Shown: positions 16,972 through 25,745, counted from the first letter of the stretch. The stretch is DNA of 64,000 nt from Bacillota bacterium (GCA_023458755.1 JAEWYE010000008.1:62001-126000); one strand, 5' to 3'. Translations and numbers: made by a program. The notes: generated by a model from the letters alone, not told the origin.

Positions 16972-18069
16972 ATGATGGATTGGATAGACAAGTTGCTCCT
17001 TTTCGCAGGCTGTTTTACCCTGCATCTTTTCATTTGCAGCTCGAATGTGAGTTTATGTGTCGTAACGGTTCTTTTAGCGGCAATCGCAAGCGGTTTATTG
17101 GACTATTTTGAACAGCCGAAACTGCGGACGTCTATATTTATCTGCTTTTTTACCGTATGCGTGTTTGTGCCGGAGCTGACGGTGTTCCTTCCGCTTCTCC
17201 TATATGACGGATTGTTTGATTCATATCAGCTTGTCTGCCTGCTCGGCTTCATCCCGTTTATTCTGTATTTACAAAAAGCCGTTCCGATTGCTGGTGCGGT
17301 TATCTGCATGCTGATTCCTCTCAGCATTTTGCTCAAATATCGCACGACCGCCATAACAAAAGCGCGAGCCGATTTTAAAGACATGCGGGACAGTGCGCAG
17401 GAAATGTCGATGCGCTTGAAAAAACAAAACAGTGATTTACTCGAAAAGCAGGATGTTGAAATTAACCTGGCAACCTTAAATGAGCGCAACCGTATTGCGC
17501 GCGAAATCCACGACAACGTGGGACATTTGCTTTCCAGCTCCATTCTGCAAATCGCGGCGCTCCTTGCCATTAACAAAGACCCAAAGGTAAAAGAAAATCT
17601 TTTGATTGTAAATGACACGCTTTCTCAGGCGATGAACTCCATCCGCGCAAGCGTTCACGATCTGCACGATGAATCGGTTGACGTATATGTGCAGGTCAAT
17701 GAGCTGGTAAGCAAGTTCACGTTCTGTGAATTGAATTTCGACTATGAAATACAGAGTGACCCGGACAAAAAGTTAAAATACGCGTTTATCTCCATCGTAA
17801 AAGAGGCGCTCAACAATATCATAAAGCATTCCAACGCTACCAGTGCCAGCATTACATTCCGCGAGCATCCGGCACTGTATCAGTTAATTATTTCCGATAA
17901 CGGCAGTGTGGACAAATTTGATATGGAGGACGGTATCGGCCTGAAAAATATAACCGAGCGCGTGGAATCGTTTCAAGGCAACATTCATATAACCGTCAAA
18001 AACGGCTTCCATATCTTTATTTCAGTTCCGAAAATCCGCCCGCAGGAAAAAGGGAGGGAAATGTTTTGA
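16972..18069 (+). CDS. Sensor histidine kinase, NarX/DesK type (HisKA_3)
   Basis: A 365-residue kinase with about five or six N-terminal transmembrane helices (1-125), a short coiled-coil linker (about 130-165), the HisKA_3 phosphoacceptor segment RNRIAREIHDNVGHLL (His about 181), and an HATPase_c domain with EALNNIIKHSNAT and a short G-box DGIGLKNI. It lacks a large outer sensor domain, so the signal is likely perceived in or at the membrane (DesK/LiaS-like). It overlaps the response regulator gene by 4 nt. The divergent ABC-2 operon is its probable target, a common layout for envelope stress or peptide resistance modules. Confidence 0.86.
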   Translation: MMDWIDKLLLFAGCFTLHLFICSSNVSLCVVTVLLAAIASGLLDYFEQPKLRTSIFICFFTVCVFVPELTVFLPLLLYDGLFDSYQLVCLLGFIPFILYLQKAVPIAGAVICMLIPLSILLKYRTTAITKARADFKDMRDSAQEMSMRLKKQNSDLLEKQDVEINLATLNERNRIAREIHDNVGHLLSSSILQIAALLAINKDPKVKENLLIVNDTLSQAMNSIRASVHDLHDESVDVYVQVNELVSKFTFCELNFDYEIQSDPDKKLKYAFISIVKEALNNIIKHSNATSASITFREHPALYQLIISDNGSVDKFDMEDGIGLKNITERVESFQGNIHITVKNGFHIFISVPKIRPQEKGREMF

Positions 18070-18692
18070 GAGTATTGGTAGTAGATGATGACCGGCTTGT
18101 TTCGAATTCTCTGAAAACCATCTTGGAATCCGATGGGGAAATTGAGGTCGTCGGTGTCGGCAGCAACGGAAAGCAGGCAATTGAACTGTACCGTGAGTTA
18201 AAACCGGATGTTTTGCTGATGGATATTCGAATGGACGGTATGACCGGAATTGAGGTTGCCGAAATTCTGCTTCAGGAAGACAAATTGGCAAAGATTCTGT
18301 TTTTAACCACGTTTTCCGACGACGAGTATATTGTAAAAGCACTGCAAATCGGAGCAAAAGGCTATATTCTAAAACAAAATTTTGAGAGTATTATCCCATC
18401 GGTCAAAACGGTACAGATTGGGCAGAGGGTGTTTGGCGACGAGATTATCACCAAGATACCGGCGCTGATTGGGGATACCAATAAAACGAATTTCAGCGCG
18501 TTTGATTTAAGCGAAAAAGAAACTGAACTGATTGCGCAGGTGGCCGAAGGCTTGTCCAATAAAGAGATTGCCGAAACCCTGTTTTTAAGCGAGGGAACGG
18601 TTCGAAATTATATCAGCGCGATTCTTGAAAAACTTAAGCTCCGTGACCGTACTCAGCTTGCTATTTTTTATTACAAGAACATAAAAAGTTAA
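18066..18692 (+). CDS. NarL/LuxR-family response regulator
   Basis: A 208-residue regulator. The receiver domain (1-120) has the acidic pocket VVDDDR, phosphoacceptor Asp in VLLMDIRMDG (about residue 52), Thr in LTTFSDD and Lys in GYILK. The C-terminal LuxR-type HTH (about 145-205) contains LSEKETELIAQVAEGLSNKEIAETLFLSEGTVRN, shown here in two parts: EGLSNKEIAETLF and SEGTVRNYIS. Translation starts at TTG 18066, 8 nt after GGGAGGG, overlapping the kinase stop. It probably binds the palindrome at 16732-16747. Confidence 0.86.
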   Translation: MRVLVVDDDRLVSNSLKTILESDGEIEVVGVGSNGKQAIELYRELKPDVLLMDIRMDGMTGIEVAEILLQEDKLAKILFLTTFSDDEYIVKALQIGAKGYILKQNFESIIPSVKTVQIGQRVFGDEIITKIPALIGDTNKTNFSAFDLSEKETELIAQVAEGLSNKEIAETLFLSEGTVRNYISAILEKLKLRDRTQLAIFYYKNIKS

Positions 18693-18708
18693 TTGTTTGT
18701 AATAGAAG

Positions 18709-18740
18709 CGGGCACTGCAAATAAGAAATTGCAGTGCCCG
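18709..18740. terminator. Terminator hairpin
   Basis: CGGGCACTGCAA/TTGCAGTGCCCG, 12-bp stem, between convergent genes; the T tail is weak. Confidence 0.65.
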
Positions 18741-18767
18741 TTCAAAATAGATTGCTTGTGGTATCCA

Positions 18768-19400
18768 TTATTTTTTAGTAGCAAGTGATTTTATGTCGTT
18801 TTTAAAGTCGTTTAAATTTTTTCCTGACTGTGTTTTTGTTAAATCAGTTACCAAAGCGGGGTATACCTTGTTATCAGCCGCAATATAATAATAGCTGTCT
18901 TGCAGGGACACGGAATTGTACCCTCCGTCGCCATTTTTGCGAAGCATAAAAATCATGTGGTCACCCTTTTTGAAATTCGGGGAACAATCCAGTCCGAAAG
19001 GCATGATATACATAGTGATAGTTTTGCTGTTATTGGTTCCTTTCAGTGTCTCGTTGATCGTAATTTCAATCGGGCGTAAGGTATATTCCGATTCATTTAT
19101 TCCTTGCTTTTCATAGATTTTGGCTTCTGCAGTACCCGCCTGCGGATTGTACTTTCGGGTTTCTTCCGGCAAAACATTTGCTACCGTCGCGTCAACGATT
19201 AAATTTGAATTGATGACCTGGTCGGACAAGCTGAGATCAATAGTATCGGCGAATTTTGGCAAAGGTAGTGTAGGGTAGTCAGATTGACTCGAGGTGTGCG
19301 CGAAATGGTTGTATAACAATACACCACCCGTAATAAGCACTCCAAGCCCGATAATGATACAAGCAACCCCAAGTAATCTTTTCTTTTTGATTGTAACCAT
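18768..19400 (-). CDS. Membrane-anchored extracytoplasmic protein, unknown function
   Basis: A 210-residue protein with a basic N terminus, one hydrophobic helix (about 9-30) and an outer domain. The domain shows the pattern 'SNLIVDATV ... ITINETLKGT ... KKGDHMIFMLR', which I also see in the outer part of the putative anti-sigma protein at 31279 ('SEIICKATV ... KIDDLYY ... QKHQYILNL'). I do not know a function for this domain. It is preceded by AGGAGGG and forms part of a run of exported proteins with the metalloprotease 45 bp upstream on the same strand. Confidence 0.6.
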   Translation of the reverse strand: MVTIKKKRLLGVACIIIGLGVLITGGVLLYNHFAHTSSQSDYPTLPLPKFADTIDLSLSDQVINSNLIVDATVANVLPEETRKYNPQAGTAEAKIYEKQGINESEYTLRPIEITINETLKGTNNSKTITMYIMPFGLDCSPNFKKGDHMIFMLRKNGDGGYNSVSLQDSYYYIAADNKVYPALVTDLTKTQSGKNLNDFKNDIKSLATKK

Positions 19401-19445
19401 ATTTCCCTCCTAATTCATTGTGTTGTAGGCGTTCATATTTGAATT

Positions 19446-20081
19446 TTACAATGCTCCGTAAAAACTACTCATAACACTTATATCATATGAAGTTAATTGA
19501 GTTATTGTTGTTGCATAGTTAAACATTAATGTATTATTATTTGTTGGCGTATGCCCCATTCCATAAACATGACCAAGTTCGTGCATAAGAATATTTGTTT
19601 GTTTTGATTCATTGCTAGATACAGCATAAGCAGTAAAAGGATTAATATAAATATTTGCGTAAGATATTTGTACATTTCGTGAATTTCCTAAATCGCTTGC
19701 TTTAAAAATTTGCTTTCCATTGTATGTAATTGCTGTTATTGCGGCAGTACCTACATCATTGACATGGCTATCCCACCAACTCTGTGAAGGTGTTGCCAAA
19801 TCGACATTAGAAGTGGTGAAACTTGCTACTGTAACGTAGCCTTTAGTCGGAGAAGCTGACCAATTAGATGCTGCTGTTGAAATATTATTTTTATAAACGG
19901 AGTCAGAAGTTAATAAATCTCCATTCATTTTTATCTGGTAATATAAGTTGTTGGAAGCTTTAACACTCCACCGGATATGGTATCCATCAAACATTTCTTC
20001 AGCAGAAGCTGACATAGAAAAAATAATCGTAAACAGAAAAGAGAAAGCCAACAGTAAACTGATTTTTTTTCTTTTTGTCAT
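19446..20081 (-). CDS. Secreted matrixin-like zinc metalloprotease
   Basis: A 211-residue secreted protein with a signal peptide (about 1-27, ending SMSASA). The metzincin zinc motif HExxHxxGxxH is complete in HELGHVYGMGH (about residue 166), and a Met-turn-like LMFNY follows about 14 residues later. The size is that of a bare M10A/matrixin catalytic domain without propeptide or hemopexin. Asn/Ser/Thr-rich composition and AT-rich codons differ from the neighbours. It probably cleaves extracellular peptides or proteins. The GGAG ribosome site is 9 nt before the ATG. Confidence 0.8.
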   Translation of the reverse strand: MTKRKKISLLLAFSFLFTIIFSMSASAEEMFDGYHIRWSVKASNNLYYQIKMNGDLLTSDSVYKNNISTAASNWSASPTKGYVTVASFTTSNVDLATPSQSWWDSHVNDVGTAAITAITYNGKQIFKASDLGNSRNVQISYANIYINPFTAYAVSSNESKQTNILMHELGHVYGMGHTPTNNNTLMFNYATTITQLTSYDISVMSSFYGAL

Positions 20082-20284
20082 TTTAATTCTCCTTACCAGT
20101 GTTTTTATTAAGTCACAAATTACTCCAAACGAGTATTATGTTCCCTTTAATTATTACATTGGAACCATCCTTTCTTAGGTGTTAATTAAATATCCATATA
20201 TTACTATTATATCCATATTATTCACTTTGTCAATGTGCAAAATTATAATTATAAATATTCACATATTCCAACGGATAGTATTAG

Positions 20285-20320
20285 GCTGATTTTTGCAAAT
20301 ATAATTTGATTAGCTCCGCG
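20285..20320. repeat. Direct repeat flanking the GH25 gene, left copy
   Basis: GCTGATTTTTGCAAATA...TTTGATTA..CCGCG recurs at 21872-21906 in the same orientation with a few differences. Confidence 0.55.
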
Positions 20321-20378
20321 ACCGTACCCAACTTGCAATTTTTTACTATAAAAATACCAAAAACTGATACTTTGTGTA

Positions 20379-20551
20379 AGCCCCCGAATATGATAAAGTT
20401 ATTGTATATTACATAGATAACAAAAATCTTTCCGGGGGCTGTAAAAATTTATGCAACATAAATTCACAGCAAATCTCCTCCTTTGCAATGTTAATTTTGG
20501 AAATATCGTGCTGCTGCACGGTATGAGATATAAATCAACACAAAAGGAGGA
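20379..20551 (+). promoter_or_regulatory. Structured leader with ribosome-site-sequestering element upstream of GH25 gene
   Basis: The 475-bp gap 20082-20557 contains serial hairpins just before the lysozyme gene: AGCCCCCG/CGGGGGCT (20379-20386 with 20433-20440) extended by AAAG/CTTT and GTTAT/ATAAC; AATTTATG/CATAAATT; TATCGTGC/GCACGGTA; and TCCTCCTTT (20476-20484), the exact complement of the ribosome site AAAGGAGGA (20543-20551), backed by TGTT/AACA. This could hide the ribosome site. It matches no riboswitch family that I recognise. A clear promoter was not found. Confidence 0.5.
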
Positions 20552-20557
20552 AAAAAC

Positions 20558-21811
20558 TTGAAAAAACTTGTTTCTATGCTGCTTGTTATAGTCCTTGTTA
20601 TTTCCGCCAGCATAAGTGTGGCGGCAGCAGACAGCAGCACAGCAACACAATCCCTTCACCTCAATATGGCGTCCGCCGCCATAAAAGTCAACGGAACGGT
20701 CACCTTAGCGGCAACCTTGGGAACGAACCCGACACAGGCCGTAACTTGGTCAACCAGTGACGCCACTGTTGCAGCAGTCAGCAGCAATGGAGCGGTAACC
20801 GGAATCAAGCTTGGTATTGCCACTGTAAAGGCAGCCACTGCTGATGGATTAACGGCATCCTGTATCGTACATGTTGTTCTGAAAGGAATTGATGTTTCTT
20901 CCTGGCAGGGTACTGTTTCATGGAGCAGCGTAAAAGCCAGCGGCATTGATTTTGCCATGATTCGCACCGGTTACGGCAGCGAAAACTGGGCAAAGCAAAC
21001 TGACAGCTGTTTTGCTGCAAATTATGACGGTGCAACAAAAGCAGGATTAAAAGTTGGCGTATACCATTACAGCTATGCGACTACGGTAGATATGGCTGTA
21101 AAAGAAGCAAATATGTGTCTCAGCATTTTGAACGGGCGCAAACTGGATTATCCGGTTGCTTATGACGTGGAGGATAATAGCCAGTTTAATTTGCCCAATG
21201 ATCTGCTTACTGATATGATCGTTGCTTTCTGCAATACCATACAAAAGGCGGGTTATAAACCGGCTATCTACATGAATCCCTACATGTATTATTCTAAGCT
21301 GACAAGCAGCAAACTCGATCCATACGACAAGTGGATTGCCCATTGGTTTGTCAATACGCCGAATTTTGACAAACCGTTTACCATGTGGCAGTTCAGCGAT
21401 AACGGAACGGTTCCCGGCGCAACCGGTGCGGTTGACCTTGACTATTCTTACCGGGACTATTCGGTATCCGATTTGGCTGTACAGCCGGTTGCCGCAGTAA
21501 CGCCTGCCCCCACGCCTGTTCCCATTCCTCCGGTTGCTACCGCACCGGTTGTAAAGCCGGTCGTGACAGCTACAGTAAAACCAGCCGTAAAGGCAGCGCC
21601 GGTTAAAAAGCCTGCGCCGGCACCGGTACTGAAAGCGGGAGTGCGTGTGAAATATACCGGCTATCTTTATGCAACCAGTTACGGCGGCAAGCGCAGCAAA
21701 CGAACCGTAAGCGGAACCTACAAAGTTCTGCGTGTCATCAACGGCCGTAAATACGGTGTTCTTTTGCCGTCCGGCTGGGTAGCGGCATCCAGTTGTAAAA
21801 TCGTAAAGTAA
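20558..21811 (+). CDS. Secreted GH25 lysozyme with N-terminal Big_2 domain and C-terminal SH3-like region
   Basis: A 417-residue exported muramidase. Signal peptide about 1-24; bacterial Ig-like (Big_2) domain about 30-108 with TWSTSDATVAAVSSNG; GH25 catalytic domain about 110-300 starting GIDVSSWQG, with the acidic pair in VAYDVEDNS; then a Pro/Ala/Val/Lys linker (about 310-355) and a C-terminal SH3-like domain (about 360-417, with GTYKVLRVINGRKYGVLLPS). GH25 enzymes cleave the MurNAc-GlcNAc bond of peptidoglycan. The start is TTG at 20558, 7-9 nt after a strong AAAGGAGG. The domain set differs from the two other GH25 proteins in the window, so it is not a recent copy of them. Confidence 0.88.
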   Translation: MKKLVSMLLVIVLVISASISVAAADSSTATQSLHLNMASAAIKVNGTVTLAATLGTNPTQAVTWSTSDATVAAVSSNGAVTGIKLGIATVKAATADGLTASCIVHVVLKGIDVSSWQGTVSWSSVKASGIDFAMIRTGYGSENWAKQTDSCFAANYDGATKAGLKVGVYHYSYATTVDMAVKEANMCLSILNGRKLDYPVAYDVEDNSQFNLPNDLLTDMIVAFCNTIQKAGYKPAIYMNPYMYYSKLTSSKLDPYDKWIAHWFVNTPNFDKPFTMWQFSDNGTVPGATGAVDLDYSYRDYSVSDLAVQPVAAVTPAPTPVPIPPVATAPVVKPVVTATVKPAVKAAPVKKPAPAPVLKAGVRVKYTGYLYATSYGGKRSKRTVSGTYKVLRVINGRKYGVLLPSGWVAASSCKIVK

Positions 21812-21837
21812 CTTTTGAAATGCTTGTTTCCACATAA

Positions 21838-21869
21838 AACAGAGAGTAACGTCTGCTCTCTGTTTTTTT
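21838..21869 (+). terminator. Terminator of the GH25 gene
   Basis: AACAGAGAG/CTCTCTGTT with a 9-nt loop and a run of seven T. Confidence 0.88.
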
Positions 21870-21871
21870 GT

Positions 21872-21906
21872 GCTGATTTTTGCAAATACTATTTGATTAT
21901 TCCGCG
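21872..21906. repeat. Direct repeat flanking the GH25 gene, right copy
   Basis: GCTGATTTTTGCAAATACT... ending CCGCG; partner of 20285-20320. Confidence 0.55.
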
Positions 21907-22042
21907 CAAAAGCGATACAATATGTTAGTTATGGAGTTACAGAGAATGCGTCATGCAGCAAAAGTTTGTATTCTATGATGCAGATATATTCAAGTATATC
22001 GTCGGTATAGATATGGAAAAGTAATAAAACAGAGGATTTAAA

Positions 22043-22546
22043 ATGTTTAGAAAAATGCGCCGATTTAAACAAATGCTTTCCGAAGAAGAAAGTATTGATA
22101 TTTTACGAAGAGGTACATCCGGGGTTCTTGCACTAACCGGAGATGACGGCTACCCGTATGCCGTACCGCTTAGCTATGTATATCGAAATGGGAAGATTAT
22201 TTTTCATGGTGCTAAAGCGGGTCATAAGATTGACGCGATAAACCAAAGCGGCAAGGCGTCTTTTTGTGTAATAGATAAGGATGATGTTGTTCCAGAAAAA
22301 TATACTACTTATTTTCGGAGTGTTATCGCTTTTGGAAACGTGCATATTTTGGATGATGACAGCGAAAAAAGAAGTGCGGTAGACAAATTAGCGGAAAAGT
22401 ACCGGCCAAACTTTTCAGAGGAACGAAACCAAGAGATTGACCGGGAATTTCCTCAATTGTGCGTATTTGAATTGGACATTGAGCATATGACCGGTAAAGA
22501 GGCAATCGAACTGGTCAGGGCAAAAATGAAATCGGAAAAACCTTGA
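22043..22546 (+). CDS. Pyridoxamine 5'-phosphate oxidase-like FMN-binding protein (NimA type)
   Basis: A 167-residue split-barrel flavoprotein. The N-terminal part MRRFKQMLSEEESIDILRRG and the strand GVLALTGDDGYPYAVPLSYV are typical of the NimA/PNPOx-like group, followed by the FMN-contact region IIFHGAKAGHKIDAI. Family members bind FMN or haem as dimers and include nitroimidazole resistance proteins; most have no proven function. It stands alone, with an unremarkable 230-bp spacer upstream that holds the right direct repeat. Confidence 0.8.
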   Translation: MFRKMRRFKQMLSEEESIDILRRGTSGVLALTGDDGYPYAVPLSYVYRNGKIIFHGAKAGHKIDAINQSGKASFCVIDKDDVVPEKYTTYFRSVIAFGNVHILDDDSEKRSAVDKLAEKYRPNFSEERNQEIDREFPQLCVFELDIEHMTGKEAIELVRAKMKSEKP

Positions 22547-22710
22547 CTGCTCCGGCGATTCTTTCGCAGTAACTTGCTTTTGGTAATTTGCTATGGTAAT
22601 ATTTTAGATGCACCGTTTTCGTATAGAAAAGGAAGCGTAAGTATCGGCGGAATCTATGCCGATGGATATATTCTATTTTGTTTTTTACTTGAAATTCAGG
22701 AGGAACTGGT

Positions 22711-24297
22711 TTGTCTAATTACGTTAATGAAATAAAAAAGAGAAGAACCTTTGCCATTATTTCTCACCCGGATGCCGGTAAAACGACCTTGACCGAAAAG
22801 TTTTTGCTTTACGGCGGTGCAATTAATCTGGCCGGATCGGTAAAGGGTAAAAAAACAGCAAAGCACGCGGTTTCCGACTGGATGGAAATTGAAAAGCAGA
22901 GAGGTATTTCGGTTACCTCCTCTGTTATGCAGTTTAACTATGAGGGTTACTGCATCAATATATTGGATACTCCGGGCCATCAGGATTTCTCCGAGGATAC
23001 TTACCGTACCCTTATGGCGGCTGATTCCGCCGTCATGGTAATTGACGCCTCAAAGGGCGTGGAAAAGCAAACCAGAAAGCTGTTTAAAGTCTGCACACTT
23101 CGGAATATTCCGATTTTTACGTTTATCAATAAAATGGACCGCGAAGCGCGAAGCCCCTATGACTTGATGGAAGAGATTGAGCGGGAACTCGGCATAAAGA
23201 CATGTCCGATGAACTGGCCAATCGGTTCCGGCAAGGAGTTCAAGGGCGTTTACGACCGCCGCAAAAAAGAGATTATTGTGTTTACCGCCAACAACGGGCA
23301 GCGTGAAGTGGAAGCCGTTGAGGCTGACATCAACGATACCAATCTGGAAGCCCTCATCGGCAGCCAATTCCGTGAGACTTTGGTGGATGACATTGAGCTT
23401 TTGGACGGCGCGGGCGATGATTTTGATTTGGAGCAGGTGCGAAACGGCAAGCTGTCGCCGGTGTTTTTCGGCTCCGCTCTTACAAACTTCGGCGTGGAAC
23501 CTTTTTTGGAAGAGTTCTTGAATATGACCACTCCGCCGCTGCCGCGCGAGTCCAATGCAGGCGTAATTGACCCGTTTGACGAAAATTTCTCCGCGTTTGT
23601 CTTTAAGATTCAAGCCAATATGAACAAAGCACACCGCGACCGTATTGCCTTTATGCGAATTTGCTCCGGTAAGTTTGAAAAGGGCATGGAAGTCATGCAT
23701 GTGCAGGAAAATAAGAAGATAAAGCTTACCCAGCCGCAGCAGTTAATGGCGCAGGACCGTGAAATCATCGACGAAGCCTACGCCGGCGATATTATCGGCG
23801 TGTTTGATCCGGGCATCTTTTCCATTGGCGATACCTTGTGCGCGCCATCCAAAAAGTTTCAGTTTGGTGGAATCCCGACTTTTGCGCCGGAACATTTCGC
23901 ACGCGTCCAGCAAAAGGACACCATGAAGCGCAAGCAGTTCATAAAAGGTACTTCCCAAATCGCGCAGGAAGGCGCCATTCAGATTTTTCAGGAGCTTGGC
24001 GGCGGTATGGAAGAAGTCATTGTCGGCGTTGTCGGCACACTTCAGTTTGATGTGCTCGAATACCGCTTGAACCATGAATATAATGTTGAAATCCGCATGG
24101 AAAATCTGCCTTACCAGTATATCCGCTGGATTGAAAATGAAAATCTTGACCCAAAAACGCTCAATTTGACTTCCGATACTAAAAAAATCCAAGATTTAAA
24201 GGGAAACCGTCTGCTCATTTTCTCCAATGAATGGAGCATTCGTTGGGCGCAGGAACACAACAAAGAACTGGTTCTTTCCGAATTCGGAAGATCATAA
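22711..24297 (+). CDS. prfC: Peptide chain release factor 3
   Basis: A 528-residue translational GTPase that removes RF1/RF2 from the ribosome after termination. G1 SHPDAGKTT, a KGKKTAKHAVSDWME segment ahead of the switch I region RGISVTSSV, G3 DTPGHQDF and G4 NKMD are all in place, and the GDIIGVFDPGIFSIGDTL block is typical of RF3. Length agrees with E. coli RF3 (529). The start is TTG at 22711, 7 nt after AGGAGG. No adjacent prfA/prfB. Confidence 0.95.
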   Translation: MSNYVNEIKKRRTFAIISHPDAGKTTLTEKFLLYGGAINLAGSVKGKKTAKHAVSDWMEIEKQRGISVTSSVMQFNYEGYCINILDTPGHQDFSEDTYRTLMAADSAVMVIDASKGVEKQTRKLFKVCTLRNIPIFTFINKMDREARSPYDLMEEIERELGIKTCPMNWPIGSGKEFKGVYDRRKKEIIVFTANNGQREVEAVEADINDTNLEALIGSQFRETLVDDIELLDGAGDDFDLEQVRNGKLSPVFFGSALTNFGVEPFLEEFLNMTTPPLPRESNAGVIDPFDENFSAFVFKIQANMNKAHRDRIAFMRICSGKFEKGMEVMHVQENKKIKLTQPQQLMAQDREIIDEAYAGDIIGVFDPGIFSIGDTLCAPSKKFQFGGIPTFAPEHFARVQQKDTMKRKQFIKGTSQIAQEGAIQIFQELGGGMEEVIVGVVGTLQFDVLEYRLNHEYNVEIRMENLPYQYIRWIENENLDPKTLNLTSDTKKIQDLKGNRLLIFSNEWSIRWAQEHNKELVLSEFGRS

Positions 24298-24392
24298 AAG
24301 TTATAAAAGATAGTAAAATGAGTATAATCCATTCATAATGTGAAATACTGATAACTGCGACATAAAAAAATCAGAACATGAGGAGTGCTGTT

Positions 24393-24581
24393 ATGAAAGC
24401 AGTTATTGACAGGAGCGGATGTATTGCATGCGGACTTTGTATCGAAACATGCCCCGAAGTTTTCCAAATGGCAGATGACGGACTGGCTGAAGTTATAGCG
24501 GATACTGTGCCGCAGGATGCCGAAGAAAGAGCGGTAGAATCTCAGGAAAATTGTCCGGTATCGGTCATTACCGTAGAATAG
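24393..24581 (+). CDS. Ferredoxin, single [4Fe-4S] cluster
   Basis: A 62-residue ferredoxin with three cysteines in CIACGLC, the following ETCP and a distant NCPVS: cluster ligands are the first and last Cys of CxxCxxC plus the C-terminal Cys, while the Cys of ETCP may form a disulphide or be spare, as in thermophile-type Fd. The ATG at 24393 is placed by GAGGAG 8 nt upstream. It is an electron carrier for anaerobic metabolism; its partner enzymes are not in this window. Confidence 0.85.
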   Translation: MKAVIDRSGCIACGLCIETCPEVFQMADDGLAEVIADTVPQDAEERAVESQENCPVSVITVE

Positions 24582-24592
24582 CCCACAAACAA

Positions 24593-24634
24593 AAATGCCC
24601 TCCGCTGTTGAAACAAAAACAGCGGAGGGCATTT
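24593..24634. terminator. Terminator after ferredoxin
   Basis: A 17-bp perfect stem AAATGCCCTCCGCTGTT/AACAGCGGAGGGCATTT. Confidence 0.9.
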
Positions 24635-24640
24635 GTACTG

Positions 24641-24717
24641 TAGTCCGTTAACTTTAGAAAACATCCAAGAAACAACTTTACGTTTGGAGATTGGTTTTGT
24701 TTTTAACTTAACTGACC
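24641..24717. repeat. MITE-like palindromic repeat, copy B
   Basis: A 77-bp palindrome with ends TAGTCCGTTAACTTTAG and TTAACTTAACTGACCA, inverted relative to copy A at 8324-8424. Shared blocks are ACATCCAAGAAACAA and TTGGAGATTGG; the apical part is shorter. TA-rich ends fit a mariner/IS630-type target preference. Confidence 0.65.
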
Positions 24718-24722
24718 ATATT

Positions 24723-25406
24723 TTATCGTGTCGGCATACTAAAATTCTCTAGTGCTCGATTTAAAAATGCGTGAAAAGGCTGCATCAAAACAAAGAGTTC
24801 GGCTGCTTTCCGAATAAAGCGGTCTGTGTCTAAAATCAAAGAATCCGGAATGTTGTATTCCAAAAACCAGTTTTTGTTTTTCAAATATTGCGCCTGCGGG
24901 TGCTCCGGGTCATAACCTCTGGGTACATTTTTCAGCGCTTCACCTTTTACCGAAAAATGAGCCGCAAATTCTTTGTCCGTAATGATACGTTCAAACTCAG
25001 CACCGTTTTCCGCGATGGCATCGCGAATCATGGTTGTCGCGTCCTTGAACATAGAAGCAAACAGACCGCCGCCCAAAAAAGAACGGTTATTCGGGCGGAT
25101 GGAAAGAAAATATCCGACCGGAATGGGCAGTTTGCCCGCCGATGAGATATGCGCCCGAAATGTTGGGTTGTAAGGGGACTTATCGGCACTGAATCTGGTG
25201 TCGCGCTGCAGCTTAAAGGTTAAATCTTTGGGGTTGTTCCATAGAATACTGCTGTCCGTTTTCCCAATTTCCAATATTAAAGCCTGAATCAGTTCCTCAA
25301 ATTCCTTGCTTGCATCCTGATATTGCTTTTTGTTGGCATGGTACCATTCCGCGTTGTTATTTTGCTCCAGTTCCGTAAGGTAGGTCAATATTTTTTTCGT
25401 GTCCAT
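24723..25406 (-). CDS. DUF2461 family protein
   Basis: A 227-residue protein of the DUF2461/TIGR02453 family. Recognisable elements are the N-terminal YLTELEQNNNAEWYHANKKQYQ, the RDTRFSADKSPYNPTFRAHIS block and the PIPVGYFLSIRPNNRSFLGGG block. The family is widespread in bacteria and fungi and has no proven role. GAGGGAAAAGA precedes the ATG. The gene stands alone, bounded by repeat copy B downstream. Confidence 0.82.
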   Translation of the reverse strand: MDTKKILTYLTELEQNNNAEWYHANKKQYQDASKEFEELIQALILEIGKTDSSILWNNPKDLTFKLQRDTRFSADKSPYNPTFRAHISSAGKLPIPVGYFLSIRPNNRSFLGGGLFASMFKDATTMIRDAIAENGAEFERIITDKEFAAHFSVKGEALKNVPRGYDPEHPQAQYLKNKNWFLEYNIPDSLILDTDRFIRKAAELFVLMQPFHAFLNRALENFSMPTR

Positions 25407-25477
25407 TCTTTTCCCTCATTTGTTTTGTTATGTTAACGGAGCCATACAACTCCATTTGATGAACATAGAACACTAGA

Positions 25478-25651
25478 TTATTTTCTGCTGTATTTCCATC
25501 CTACATATTGCCGTATAACATCTTGAAGAGATATATTTTCCTGTTCTGCCAGTTCCATAAATAATTTATGAAAAGCGGGAAAGTTTTCACCGAACGGATA
25601 TGGCAACCGATTAATTCGTTTATCCAGCCTTTTTAATTTCTCGCTGTCCAA
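25478..25651 (-). CDS. Small hypothetical protein
   Basis: A predicted 57-residue charged protein ending QDVIRQYVGWKYSRK. I prefer the TTG at 25651 (preceded by GAGGAA) over the upstream ATG at 25726, because the extra N terminus would be a hydrophobic stretch lacking a ribosome site. The composition looks coding (LDSEKLKRLDKRINRLPYPF), but I know no family. It could belong with DUF2461 or be free-standing. Confidence 0.45.
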   Translation of the reverse strand: MDSEKLKRLDKRINRLPYPFGENFPAFHKLFMELAEQENISLQDVIRQYVGWKYSRK

Positions 25652-25745
25652 TGCTATGCACTTCCTCAATATTAGTAATAAGAAATTTATCAAAAATATT
25701 ATATTCCAATACAAAACTATTTTCAACTAAATTACCAATAAAAGG

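Noticed and set aside
21047..21835. 262-codon minus-strand frame
   Set aside because: Antisense shadow of the GH25 gene.
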